Shown here: in pieces, positions 18,032-28,356 of the stretch | Position numbering within the stretch: the first letter of the stretch is position 1 | Layout: each line of letters begins with the position of its first letter | NCBI GenBank assembly: GCA_000818945.1 | Contig: KN805439.1 | Span: 108,614-172,613 of the forward strand | DNA length: 64,000 nt | DNA from: Schizochytrium sp. CCTCC M209059 | Lineage: Eukaryota > Sar > Bigyra > Thraustochytrida > Thraustochytriidae | Direction: 5' to 3' | The notes under the pieces: model-generated | What the model was told of the DNA's origin: nothing | Databases searched by the model: none | The model's input: only the letters and a program-made list of their open reading frames with translations | Position numbers and translations under genes: made by a program

Positions 18032-19417
18032 CTATGTTGTTACAAGGGACTTTTCCTCAATGTCAGCCGTCTCTTGCGGCGAACCACCATCGTTGCTCTG
18101 CTCTTCGTTCGCATCGTCGTTCTCAACGTCATTGCTATCGCTACTATATGTTTGCGGAAGGTACGGATGCGCGGCACAGACGAGAATCAGGGAAACTACA
18201 GCCGCCCCGATGCCGAGAAGACTTGTGGAAAGGATCTCACCATTTTTCCACAGACTCTCGGCAATAAAAGCGCCAATCGCCCGGCCGAGGAAATGGCATT
18301 GAAAGTTGATGCCCAGCATTGTCGTTCGCAGATGCTGAGGAACAAACTTTTCCGCGAGGGCAATCTGCGCCACAATAAAAGTTTCACCAGGCAGAAAAAG
18401 GAGCGCGGCAAGGGCAATGCCTGCAGCCAGCGAATGGTCGGCGGCAAGAATGAACATGCCCACAAAAAAAGCAAAGAGGACGCTGGCAATTTTGGTGAGC
18501 CGCATGAGACCAACGCGATCACCAATGAAGATGACAAGAAGGTCGCCAATCATTTCGGTCGCGCCAATTGCAAAGCTGGCGGCGCCCATTTTCTCCGCCT
18601 CAACATCATAATATTCGTACGCCCAGTCTGCAAAGGCGAGAAACATGACATTGTGACCCGTGTTGAAGATAAGGCTGGACAGATTGAAGAGAAGAGGTCC
18701 TGTCATGAAGAGGCAGGTCCAGTATGTAGACTTACGCAGCGAAGAGAGACCGCGAAAGACAGACCCGCGCGACTTGCCCTTTGTCTGATCATCATCACCG
18801 TGAAGCGGGGAGGGAGCGGCAGCAGGAGCGTCATGCTCAGTGCGCACGGTGTGGGCAAAACGCGCGTCCTTGGGATACTTGCGGTAAACCTCAATGCAAA
18901 GGGGCGCAATAAGTGCGCTGAGAATGCCGAACATGGGTCGCCAGCCAGTGTGCTCGTACACAACCGTGAGAATGGGCACGAGGACTAGAATAGAAAATCC
19001 CCACCCCATCTCGGTAATACCGGTGACAAAACCGATTGCCGAGTCGTCGGTCTGCTCGACGAGCGATGACTGCGACACGGTGAGGAAGAGCGTGCCAAAG
19101 AGACTCACGAGGACCCGAGCGCAAACAATGAGGGCCAGGGACGACGGAGCAAGGATCATGAGGCTCCCGGCCAGGAAGACATACCAAGCGGAGATTGCCA
19201 CGACGCGGTTGCCAACGCGGTCGCCCATTGCGGCGATCAGACCTGCAGGAATGGCTGCCACCTCTCCCGCCGCAAGCACATAGCCCATCTCCTCGCGGCT
19301 AAGTCCCCAATCATCACCGAGATAGTTGACCAAGGGGTAGACCACGCGCACCGACGTATACACGAGGAGTTTTTCGAGCAGCGTCACGAGCACGAACCTC
19401 GACAACATCTTGCGCAT
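18032..19417 (-). CDS. major facilitator superfamily transporter
   Basis: The 461-residue protein has about twelve hydrophobic segments in two blocks separated by a charged central loop (about residues 205-235). MFS motif A occurs in both halves: GDRVGNRVVA after segment 2 and GDRVGLMRLTK after segment 8. The N-terminus (MRKMLSRFVLVTLLEKLLVY) is short and the acidic Asn/Asp/Glu-rich tail is cytosolic in this family. The substrate is not recognisable. ATG at 19415-19417 directly precedes the first membrane segment. Confidence 0.88.
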   Translation of the reverse strand: MRKMLSRFVLVTLLEKLLVYTSVRVVYPLVNYLGDDWGLSREEMGYVLAAGEVAAIPAGLIAAMGDRVGNRVVAISAWYVFLAGSLMILAPSSLALIVCARVLVSLFGTLFLTVSQSSLVEQTDDSAIGFVTGITEMGWGFSILVLVPILTVVYEHTGWRPMFGILSALIAPLCIEVYRKYPKDARFAHTVRTEHDAPAAAPSPLHGDDDQTKGKSRGSVFRGLSSLRKSTYWTCLFMTGPLLFNLSSLIFNTGHNVMFLAFADWAYEYYDVEAEKMGAASFAIGATEMIGDLLVIFIGDRVGLMRLTKIASVLFAFFVGMFILAADHSLAAGIALAALLFLPGETFIVAQIALAEKFVPQHLRTTMLGINFQCHFLGRAIGAFIAESLWKNGEILSTSLLGIGAAVVSLILVCAAHPYLPQTYSSDSNDVENDDANEEQSNDGGSPQETADIEEKSLVTT

Positions 19418-20130
19418 TTCTCCTCCCGTGTGGACATGCAGGCCAGACCTCGGGGCTGTTGTTCGCGCCGGGTCGCTCGCGTCCGCTTCGAGGCAGGCTG
19501 CTCTTCTCCGCCACCCGGTTGTCTTGTCTTGTCTTGTCTTGTCTTGTCTTGACTCGACTTGGACGAGGCCTAGTCGACGATGCGAGTTTGCTCACCAGTC
19601 TCGCGCCGCGGCGACTGACAAGCAGGGCACAGACCCTACGACACGCGGCGGCGGCGTATGCAACGGTGGCGCGTTCCGGGTGCTTTCCTTGTTTGCTTTC
19701 ATGCGCGTGCTCCGCTCGGCTCGGGAAGCACGATCGGTCTCCGAGACTAGAGTTCTCACCTGCCCTTCTTTGTGATGTCGCCCTAGTTACGCTATGCTAC
19801 CGAGGCCCTAGGTACTGTCTGTCAGTAAAAAGTGGACATGTCACAGCGGCCGTCAAGCACCAGTCGGGGAACAAGATTATAGCTACAGCCACCATACCAT
19901 GACCACAGTCAGCTGCAGCTGGCTATTGCTGCTGCCGCAGCAGAAGAAGGCCTAGGCCGTTTTTTTCTCGTTCTTTCTTGCCGCAAGAGCATGACGAGAT
20001 GATGCAACCGATAGTTAGTTCATCATCATCATGGCGTGGCAGAGGCAAGAAAAGACATTCCACTTCGATTGCCCCGTAGGTATACATTGTGTTATACATT
20101 ACAGAAAATAAAAAGCAGGTATAATTGCGA
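19418..20130. other. intergenic region upstream of MFS gene
   Basis: No gene is seen. A (CTTGT)n pentanucleotide run lies at about 19522-19551, 105-135 bp before the MFS start and thus in its promoter or leader. The right part (19800-20130) is the likely 3' UTR of the Gln-rich gene. Confidence 0.45.
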
Positions 20131-20793
20131 CTAGCTCATGGCAAAAGGGTTGGCAATTTGTTGTCGCAGCTGCGAATGTGATGGTGCGCTTGCGTTAGTG
20201 TGCTGACGCTGTTGGTTGCGTGGGCGCGCAAAGCGCTCCGTGGGGGAAATGCGCTCGCGCAATAATTCTTGTACACGCTTGGGTTTAGGCATAGACTCAT
20301 CCGTACTGTGACGACCCGCGTCCCGAGCGGGCTGACCTTGGCAGTAGGTTTGGTGTTGATGTTGGTGCTGCTGCGACTGATGCGGCTCGTGTGGGCCACT
20401 GCGCTGGCAGTACTGCATGTTTTGATTTGGCGGCGACAGAGGAAATTGCCGATGCTGTGTTTGCCTTGCTGCCTGTTCTAATTGTTGGCATCTCCTGGTT
20501 CCGACTTGCGGCATGGACATCGGGATCGGGGTCCGAAAGTGCATCTGATGGTGGTGCTGGGCAAGCAGCTGCTGCATGTCGGCGATGGCTTCTCTGCGGA
20601 AGCGTTTTGCTGAGAACTGCCACGGCTGCAGCAGCATGTCACCAAGTTGCGACCGCTGCCGCTTTACGGCAAGTTGCTGCAGCTGCAGCTGCTGCTGCTG
20701 GTGGTCGGTATACGAGTGTCCGTGTCCGTGCGGCCCGGCGCCGACGTCTGGCCCGCAGCCTTGCGCCGCGCTCAACATCATGAGCTCGCCCAT
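20131..20793 (-). CDS. Gln/His-rich hypothetical protein
   Basis: From ATG at 20791-20793 the frame gives 220 residues rich in Gln, His, Arg and Pro. It has a QQQQLQLQQL stretch near residue 35, a basic segment AKRFRREAIADMQQLL, a QSQQHQHQHQ stretch near 145, and a basic C-terminus (PKPKRVQELLRERISPTERFARPRNQ). No catalytic domain is recognised. The composition resembles a disordered regulatory or RNA-binding protein. The reading frame is continuous and in keeping with gene spacing, but low complexity weakens the evidence; it could be a chance frame or one exon of a larger gene. Confidence 0.5.
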   Translation of the reverse strand: MGELMMLSAAQGCGPDVGAGPHGHGHSYTDHQQQQLQLQQLAVKRQRSQLGDMLLQPWQFSAKRFRREAIADMQQLLAQHHHQMHFRTPIPMSMPQVGTRRCQQLEQAARQTQHRQFPLSPPNQNMQYCQRSGPHEPHQSQQHQHQHQTYCQGQPARDAGRHSTDESMPKPKRVQELLRERISPTERFARPRNQQRQHTNASAPSHSQLRQQIANPFAMS

Positions 20794-21569
20794 GGGCCCT
20801 AAATCTGCACAGCGCCTGCCGCTCGCTGCACGTGCGCACGCGTGCACGCCAAGACCGAGCCTGTCTGTCCTCTGCTGCGCTGGTCGGTGCAGGCTGGGAC
20901 GCTCGGCCGGGTGCGTGCACCGCCTCGCCAGGCCCTCGCCTCCTTGACAAAGCGAGCCTCCACTTCGCGAGACGGACCTTGCCCAATCGCTCGTTGACCA
21001 GCCTCTCCTCTCCTCTCCTCTCCTCTCCTCGCGCGCGGGGCCTCGCGCCCTGCGTCGCGTCGAGGCTCGCGCGCTCGCGCTCTGGGCTTCTTGCTTGCTT
21101 GCTTGCTTGCCTTTTTGCTTTTCTCCCCTGGAATGGGGCAGTGGTTACTCCCTCCCTCGATCAGGCCCTTCGGGTCTCGCCGCCTTCCCAGGCTCCCTCG
21201 CACCCGCCGTGCGCAGCGCCTCCCGGTCGGCCTCGCGCGCGACCTCCGCGCGCGCTCGTTCTCGCCCTCCGCTCGCGCTCGTTCTCGCCCTCCGCTCGCG
21301 CCGGGACGCCTCGCGCGGGCTCGCTCTGGGCGCGGAGCGGCGGGGCTCGAAGGAGTTTTGCGGCACCTCGATCGATCGATCGCGCTGGGGCGGCAAAAAC
21401 TGCCGCGCTCCCCGCGTTCCCGCCGGCCGTTCTCTCGGCGTTCGTTCTCTCCGCGGCCCGCGTTCTCCTTTCCCCGCGGTCGTTCTTTTTTTTTTTTCTT
21501 TTTTAATTTAAAGGTGCGCGGCTCGGATTTTGCACGCGCGGGGACGCGGCTGGGGCCCCCAGCGCCCAC

Positions 21570-21600
<31 letters not shown>

Positions 21601-23277
21601 GCGGGCCCCAGCCGGCAGGGCGGGGCGGGGCGCAGAGGAGGGGAAGCCGCGGCCGCGCGCGTGCGTGTGTGCGTGCGTGCGAGCGAACGAGCGGGCGCGC
21701 GGGCGCCGAGAAGAAGAGTCCCCGGCGGCGGCGCTCGGACTCGAAGGGGGCTTTTCTGGCCAGGAGGGACGATTTTTTCTTCTCCTCCTTCTTCTTGTAT
21801 TTCTTCTTTTAGAACAACAACAACAACGACAACGACAACAACAACAACAACAACAACGACAACGACAACGACAACAACAACAACAACAACGACAGCAACA
21901 ACAGAGCTTAGCTTAGCTTGACCTGGCTGGCTGGTGAGGGTCGGCCATCGTGCAAGGGCATTGATGTGAGTGAGTGAGTGAGTGAGTGAGTGAGCCAGCA
22001 GCCAAGCAGCTAGCTGGAAAGAAGAACATGCCGCTCGACTCGAAGGGACTGGGGAAAAAAGTGGGACGACCTACCCTGCCTGTCTGCAGCTGCTGCTATT
22101 CACCCACCCGTCTACTTTCTACCCACCCTCCGTCCCTTGCAGAAAAAGAAAAGGAAAGACGTGCGTAGACCCAACCACACGTGCGCCCGTCGCCCCACCC
22201 CGGGTGGGTCACAGCGCTGACCATGATTCAGGAAGATGATACGTCGACCAAACAAGCCTTGCTTTCCGTATGCGTGATCGATGGGGCTCCGGGCACCGAG
22301 CAGACTCGTACTGGGGGTGCGATTGAGTTAGATAGACGTGAATGTCCCCCAGGGAAAGAAATTGCGCGAACAACTCGCTCGAAGAGCTGAGCTTCTACGA
22401 TGAGCTGAGCTGAGCTGCTTGCTCTGGCCGTGAGTGAACCGCAGAACATCCTCGGGAAGACTCGTGGTGGGGCGGGGTGGAGCAGGGCGGGGCAGGTCGC
22501 TTCCCGGAGAAGGAAACGTCTTTACGCGGGAACGGATGTGCAGAGAAAGACGTGGGACGGATGTGCAGACGCGCTGCTGCGTTTCATGGAGCAAGAAAAG
22601 GCGAAAAATGAGAAACGGGCGGAGTCCTTTTCTCGTTGATGATGGCAGAAACTGCCTTTTTCGTTAGGTTTGATTGCTGCAACTGAAAAGCACCGCGACA
22701 GCAAGCCTTCAGGATGGCAGCCAAGTTGCGTGCAAAGAAAAACTGTCTTCGTTCGAAATATTGCCGAGAAACAGCTAATCTATTCTCGTTCGTTCGAAGC
22801 ACCGACACGAGAACGCTGATTTGTTCGCTGTAGAAAGACCGAAAAACTGTCTTTGTTCGAAATGCCGCCGAGTAACAGCTACTCCATTCTCGTTTGTTCG
22901 GAGCACCGACACGAGAACGCTGTTCTAACCGCTGTAGAAAGACCGCCCTCGCCAAACGCTACTATTCCAGCCAACCCCACCTCCTCTTCCCACCCTACCA
23001 AGCTAATAAAAAAATCTTGAAGGGTAAAAAGCCTACAAGTGGCTTGAGGTCAGGCCTACTGCTCATTCGATGTTCATATCGCACTCAAATCGCAGGGAAA
23101 ACTTTATATTTCGCTACCATGCAAGAAGGGTGCGAAACCTCTTTGTAAGAGGAGTGAGTGAGCTCAACTTCAAGCAAGAAATTTGCCACAAGTACTGTCA
23201 TTATTGTTGTGGTGGTGATGGTAGTGGTCGATGATGGTATTGAAATTGCAAAATTGTGTTCTCATGGTGTCTTTCGC
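20794..23277. other. 2.5-kb gene-poor, repeat-rich region
   Basis: No gene is supported. It holds (CTCTC)n at 21001-21030, (CTTG)n at 21090-21110, GAGCCC repeats at 21574-21602, poly-T at 21487-21503, a (CAACAACGA)-type run at 21813-21902 and (GTGA)n at 21967-21993. A 104-bp tandem repeat at 22737-22944 is described separately. Long open frames in 20800-21900 are GC-composition artefacts. Confidence 0.5.
22737..22944. repeat. two-copy 104-bp tandem repeat of a dispersed family
   Basis: Unit 1 (22737-22840) and unit 2 (22841-22944) align without gaps and differ at a minority of positions. Both share GTTCGAA, GCACCGACACGAGAACGC and GCTGTAGAAAGACC blocks. Just upstream (22670-22720) is a block with GCACCGCGACAGCAAGCC and AGGATGGCAGCC that is also found, slightly changed, at 49580-49740. 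Confidence 0.75.
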
Positions 23278-25587
23278 CTAGATGTTATCGTTCGCACACG
23301 CTCTGGGGCTGTTCTGGTAGTAGGAAACCTCAAGAGGGGTGAGGTACTTTTCATCAATGCAGCTGGCCTCAATGATGTCGTCGACAGCATCAGTAAGGTT
23401 CTGAAAGGTGGCTGGAACCATTTGGATGGAAGGCGGCTGACCGCCCGTCGGCGTCTCCTGCGTAAGACAGTACTTGAGAAAGTTCGTGTCGAAACTGTCC
23501 CCGATTTGGACATTAATGATGTACGACTGCGTTTTGTTGACAAGCTTGGCTACTTGCCATTCCGTGCAAGCATGGTCCTGCGGGTCCTCCCTGAAGTTTC
23601 TGTCGCGATCCGAGTACGACCGGTAGTTGATGTCTCCACAATCAGTGCCCCAGCGCTGATTCGGGTTGCCGTCTGTCATGAGAATGACGATGCGAATCAC
23701 ACCCTCGCTTGCGTCACGTGGACCCTCCGGAGCAGCAAGCCCCATGGTGTACAAGGCACCCTGGAGGGCCAACGGAGTGTTCGTATTTCCACCGTTGTTC
23801 ATGGTGTCGGCAAAAGAGTACCACTCGTCGTTCGCGTTGGTCGACTGGTCCTCGTTGAAGTTGAAGGGTGTGCTGGCCGAACTTCCTTGGTAAGGGTTAT
23901 TACCCAAGGGTCTGTTGCGCGTGAGGCTGGCAGTTGGGCTGACGCCCTCGATCTTGGTGTTGTAACGCAGTCCGGCAAATCGCGTCGCGTCTTGCGAAAG
24001 CGTGTAAGCATCGGTCAGCCGTTCAAGAAGCTCCTGAAGAACTGCAGCTCCTTCTTGAGCGATGGAGTTACTATTGTCCATGACCCAGTGAATATCAAGC
24101 TTGCGGTCCGGGCAACCATAGATTGGGGCTCCAGTCGGAGCCAACGAAGGGGTGGGAGCGGGCGTAAGTTCTTCAATCACATTGGGCTCAGGGGTAGGCT
24201 CTGGGGTAGGTTCCGGAGTGGGCTCAGGCGTGGGCTCTGGAGTGGGCTCCGGGGTAGGCTCTGGAGTGGGCTCCGGGGTAGGCTCTGGAGTGGGCTCTGG
24301 GGTTGGCTCCGGAGTAGGTTCCGGAGTGGGCTCCGGGGTAGGCTCAGGCGTAGGCTCTGGGGTCGGTTCCGGAGTAGGCTCTGGGGTCGGCTCCGGGGTC
24401 GGTTCAGGTGTCTCACTGCAGTCCTTCGTACCCGAGGTCCACTTGCTGCTCGTGGGCATAGTGTTGAACTTGCCGGGATTGCTGTAAAAGACGCAGTTAC
24501 GGTTACCGGTCTTTTGCGCATCATGGAAAGACCATGCGACACAGTCATCGTTCTCGGAGCAGTTGTCACTGCAATCCTCAGCTGTGGCGACTCCGGAAGT
24601 GTCGGTGTCGGCGGCGCCGGTCCATTTGCCGGATGCAAAGCAGACCGAGTCATCACTCGACTCGGGAGTGGGTGCATCCGTGGGGGCATCAGTGGGAATG
24701 TCGGAGCAGTCTTCGTATCCGGAGGTCCACTTGCTGCTCGTGGGCATGGTGTTGAACTTGCCAGGATTGCTGTAAAAGACGCAGTTGCGATTACCGGTCT
24801 TTTGCGCATCATGGAAGGACCACGCGACACAGTCATCATCCTCGAGACAGTTTGCTTGGCAGTCCTCTGCTGTGGCGACGCCCGAAGTGTCGGTATCGGC
24901 GGCGCCGGTCCATTTGCCGGACGCGTAGCAGGAGGTGTCGACCTCTTCCGTGGTGGTCTCAGCCGTGGGCGCATCTGTAGGCGCCGAAGTGGGCTTCGGG
25001 GTGTCGACCTCCGCCGGGCAGTCGCGAGTACCCGAGGTCCACTTGCTGCTCGCAGGCATGGAGTTGAACTTGTAGGGATCGCTGTAAAAGACGCAGTTAC
25101 GATTGCCGGTCTTTTCGGCGTCGTGGAAGGACCATGCAGCACAATCGTCGTCGGCGAGACAGTTTGTGTTGCAGTCATTGGCCGTGGCGACGCCCGAGGT
25201 CTCGGTATCGGCTGCGCCGTTCCACTTTCCGGACTCGAAGCAGACGGAGTCGGTAGTTGTCTCGGTGCAGGACATGTCTTTGGAGCTCCACTTTTTGTTG
25301 CTCTTTTGTTTGGTCTCCTTTTGCACCTTTTTGTAGGTGTAGCACTTCTTGTTCGACCCGCAGTACGACCAGTACTTGCAGCCGGACATGGAGTCGCAGA
25401 GACTGTTGCATGCCGACTCGTCGCTGATGTCCTTGGTGTACGTCGACTCGCCCGAGACCTTGTTTCCCTTGTACTTGACGTCCTCGGTGATGCACGACGA
25501 GGAGGTTGCTCCGGCGCTGACGGTCAGGCACGCCACCACGAGTGCGAGGACCGCGCGGGGCATCTCGGCCTTGCGCATCATCATCAT
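23278..25587 (-). CDS. secreted Apple/PAN-like multidomain protein with VWA domain
   Basis: The 769-residue protein has a signal peptide (MPRAVLALVVACLTVSAGA after a short MMMMRKAE lead). Four Cys-rich PAN/Apple-like modules follow; modules 2-4 are near copies sharing SGKWTGAADTDTSGVATAEDC, AAWSFHDA/VAWSFHDA and RNCVFYS. A Pro-Glu-Pro-Thr spacer of roughly 20 units comes next (about residues 395-470). The C-terminal von Willebrand A domain has a MIDAS DNSNS and a later MTDGNPN. Apple and VWA modules bind carbohydrate or protein, so an extracellular adhesion or wall role is likely. No C-terminal membrane anchor is seen. The long plus-strand frame across it (GSGV repeats) is its antisense shadow. 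Confidence 0.9.
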   Translation of the reverse strand: MMMMRKAEMPRAVLALVVACLTVSAGATSSSCITEDVKYKGNKVSGESTYTKDISDESACNSLCDSMSGCKYWSYCGSNKKCYTYKKVQKETKQKSNKKWSSKDMSCTETTTDSVCFESGKWNGAADTETSGVATANDCNTNCLADDDCAAWSFHDAEKTGNRNCVFYSDPYKFNSMPASSKWTSGTRDCPAEVDTPKPTSAPTDAPTAETTTEEVDTSCYASGKWTGAADTDTSGVATAEDCQANCLEDDDCVAWSFHDAQKTGNRNCVFYSNPGKFNTMPTSSKWTSGYEDCSDIPTDAPTDAPTPESSDDSVCFASGKWTGAADTDTSGVATAEDCSDNCSENDDCVAWSFHDAQKTGNRNCVFYSNPGKFNTMPTSSKWTSGTKDCSETPEPTPEPTPEPTPEPTPEPTPEPTPEPTPEPTPEPTPEPTPEPTPEPTPEPTPEPTPEPTPEPTPEPTPEPTPEPNVIEELTPAPTPSLAPTGAPIYGCPDRKLDIHWVMDNSNSIAQEGAAVLQELLERLTDAYTLSQDATRFAGLRYNTKIEGVSPTASLTRNRPLGNNPYQGSSASTPFNFNEDQSTNANDEWYSFADTMNNGGNTNTPLALQGALYTMGLAAPEGPRDASEGVIRIVILMTDGNPNQRWGTDCGDINYRSYSDRDRNFREDPQDHACTEWQVAKLVNKTQSYIINVQIGDSFDTNFLKYCLTQETPTGGQPPSIQMVPATFQNLTDAVDDIIEASCIDEKYLTPLEVSYYQNSPRACANDNI
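24178..24411 (-). repeat. Pro-Glu-Pro-Thr coding minisatellite
   Basis: Within the Apple/VWA gene, 12-bp units encoding EPTP are repeated about twenty times. Units differ mainly at synonymous third positions (GGC/GGT/GGA variants on the plus strand). They form a stiff stalk between Apple modules and VWA domain. Copy number is likely polymorphic. Confidence 0.8.
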
Positions 25588-27322
25588 TCTTCTTCTTGCC
25601 GAGCTCTTTGGGGTTCGCTCGCGAGTTGCGGTTTTGCTAGCTGCTCATGTTTGCTCCCCGCGGTGAATCTCGGCTTTCTGCCCCTGCCTCTGGATGCATG
25701 TCAAGCTGGCAAATCGATCGATCTGCTGGCTGTGCTGCGACAAAGAGTGACTCGGCCCGGAGTCGGCGAGCTCGTCAAGGCCGAGGTCGACTCGAAGTGG
25801 AAGGCGGCGTACTACCTACCAGTGACTGACTGCATCGCTACTATACACGGACGCGTGGCACCAGCACGCTGCGTATCCCGCTACCGCAAGCCTGGACGCG
25901 GTCCCACGCGAGCGAGCGAGCGAGCGAACGAACGATCGAATGATCGAACGAACGAACGAAGCCGCGTCGTGACGGCGTGACGAGTCCGCTGCCGGCAGCT
26001 GCCTGCAGCGCCGCTGCGAGACGCTCGCTCACGGCGCCCGCTGCGCCGGCGATGCGACCAGATCCCGAGAAGCTCGAAAGTCCGGCTTTCGCGCGCGGCC
26101 GCACCGTGACGAGGAGAGCGATTTCATGGCGACCACATCCGAGTCGAGGACGGGGACGCGGAAAGCAGCACATATACTTTATATGCATAAGAGCACCGCA
26201 GCGCGTGTACTTGATATGCACAAGAGCAGCGCAGCGCATGCAGGGCCGCGCATTCGAGTGCGCACGTGCCGCCGCCGCGCGCGAAAAACCCGGCTTTCAG
26301 AAGCGGGCTCGGACGCGGCCGGTCGCCGTCCGAGGCAAGGCGAGGCGAGGCGCGGCGACGCGGAGAGGCGCGTCCCTCCGCTCGGCGACTCGAGTCCGTG
26401 CAGCCTGCGGCGGCGGCTCTGGTTCGGCGGGACGGCCACTGGATCCTGGCCCGCCCCACAAAAGTCACTGGCGGGCGTCCAGTGCAGTGCAGACAGACTC
26501 GAAGTCCGTGCGCCCGGCGTTACTGTTAGTTAGTTAGGAATAGGCCTAGAGGGAGGAGGGGGGGGCGCTTGCGGTGCGGGATGAAGTGAACGCGAACGCG
26601 AACCCTCCGCCACGGCCGAGGCAAAGACGCGGAAGCGCTCCCTCCCGGCGTCACGGCAACTTCGAGCAGGCCGCGGCGGGCGGACGCGGTCGCGGACGCG
26701 CGGTGCGGTGCTTTGGTTCGCTTTGGTTTGCTTTGGTTTGCTTTGGTTTGCTTTGGTTTGCTTTGGTCACCCCCATGGCCAGCTGCAGCTAGCTAGCAGT
26801 CGCTGACAAAACCATCGATCGCCCCCTGCGCAGAGCGCCGCAGACGGGCCAGCGAGGCGACGCCCGGCTGCTGCGCGGAGACGACTCGCGACCCGAGGCG
26901 GCAGCCCTTTTCCTGCTGCGCCAGCCCGGGAGAGGCGACGCAGCGGTCGATCGCTGCCGCTGCCGCTGTGCTACCGCTGCTCCAACCGAACCCGGGCGCC
27001 TCGTTGCTCTCCTGTCGCTGCAGCTCGCAGCCAGGCAGGCAGCTCGCAGCCGTGCCGCCGCTCCGAGCCAGGGTCGAAGCCGCGGTGTGGCGGGGGGTCC
27101 GGGGCCGTCGTCGCGGGCCCGGCGCGCGTCGTGTCCGTTCAGGCGCGCACCATCTGCTTCGCGGTGTGCGACCCGAAGAGCCGTCTCCGGCATGCGCCAT
27201 CGCGGCAGCGCCATCGCGGCGGCCCCGCCGGCGGAGCACGTGGCGAGTGGGCGGCAGGCGGCTTGCCGCGACGGAGCGGCGGCTGCGTGCGTGCAAGGGG
27301 ACCGTCGGATGGATGGCCGTGG

Positions 27323-27354
<32 letters not shown>

Positions 27355-27805
27355 CATGCCTTGGCAAGCAGCCAGCAGCAGCTCCTCCTTCCTGGCTGCG
27401 AGATACCGAGCCTGATCCCTGCGCTGCTGGCCCGGGCTGATCAAACCCGGGCCCTTTTCTCCGTCGCGGGGCAGCAGCAGCAGCTGCGGCAGCTCGCGGT
27501 GGTGGAGAGCACGAAGTGAGAAAGCAAGCGCCTGCTCAAGACCTCCAAACCGCAGTCTCTGCACTGCGCATACTCGCGAGGAAAGCGAGCCTGGAGCGCG
27601 GCAATTGGACGTGCGCCACGCCTGTCGAGAGGTCAGGCAGCTGCAGCTGCAGCTGCAGCAGCTTGCCGAGGGAGAGAGGCACTTGCTCTGTTGGCGATCA
27701 ATGGCGCCCCTTTTACCTTCTGCGAAAAGCACCGAGTGGAAGACCGCAACGGAGGTGGTACATCATGATTGCAGTCTACCACTGCCACAGCATCGATCGT
27801 AGGGG
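25588..27805. other. gene-poor GC-rich region
   Basis: No gene is supported; frames on both strands are Arg/Ala-rich composition artefacts. GAGC/GAAC tetranucleotides (25911-25960) lie 320-370 bp before the Apple/VWA start. A 10-bp TTTGGTTTGC-type repeat is at 26710-26766. A (GGAT)n run is at 27330-27352. CAGCTGCAGCTGCAGCTGCAG lies at about 27637-27658. Confidence 0.45.
26708..26766. repeat. 10-bp tandem repeat (GCTTTGGTTT)n
   Basis: About six copies of GCTTTGGTTT/GCTTTGGTTC occur in direct order, with a one-base change in the first copies. No function is visible. Confidence 0.8.
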
Positions 27806-28356
27806 ATGGAATGGAATGGAATGGAATGGAATGGAATGGAATGGAATGGAATGGAATGGAATGGAATGGAATGGAATGGAATGGAATGGAATGGAATGGA
27901 ATGGAATGGAATGGAATGGAATGGAATGGAATGGAATGGAATGGAATGGAATGGAATGGAATGGAATGGAATGGAATGGAATGGAATGGAATGGAATGGA
28001 ATGGAATGGAATGGAATGGAATGGAATGGAATGGAATGGAATGGAATGGAATGGAATGGAATGGAATGGAATGGAATGGAATGGAATGGAATGGAATGGA
28101 ATGGAATGGAATGGAATGGAATGGAATGGAATGGAATGGAATGGAATGGAATGGAATGGAATGGAATGGAATGGAATGGAATGGAATGGAATGGAATGGA
28201 ATGGAATGGAATGGAATGGAATGGAATGGAATGGAATGGAATGGAATGGAATGGAATGGAATGGAATGGAATGGAATGGAATGGAATGGAATGGAATGGA
28301 ATGGAATGGAATGGAATGGAATGGAATGGAATGGAATGGAATGGAATGGAATGGAA
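27806..28356. repeat. pure (GGAAT)n pentanucleotide satellite, about 110 units
   Basis: From 27806 to 28356 the sequence is an uninterrupted TGGAA/GGAAT pentamer array of about 551 bp. All three plus frames and at least one minus frame stay open through it (MEWNG and FHSIP repeats), so the apparent ORFs are artefacts. The unit is the same pentamer as human satellite II/III. Flanks are unique sequence. The absence of any diverged unit points to recent expansion, or to collapse or consensus smoothing during assembly. Confidence 0.97.

Noticed and set aside
21530..21921. Gln-rich or Thr-rich frames over the CAACAACGA run
   Set aside because: All three frames of a low-complexity triplet-like run are open; no domain and no conserved flanks.
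23158..25980. A 940-codon plus-strand open frame covering the Apple/VWA gene
   Set aside because: It is antisense to a gene with signal peptide, Apple-like modules and VWA. Its GSGV and RLWGRFRSGL runs are just the reverse reading of repeated codons.
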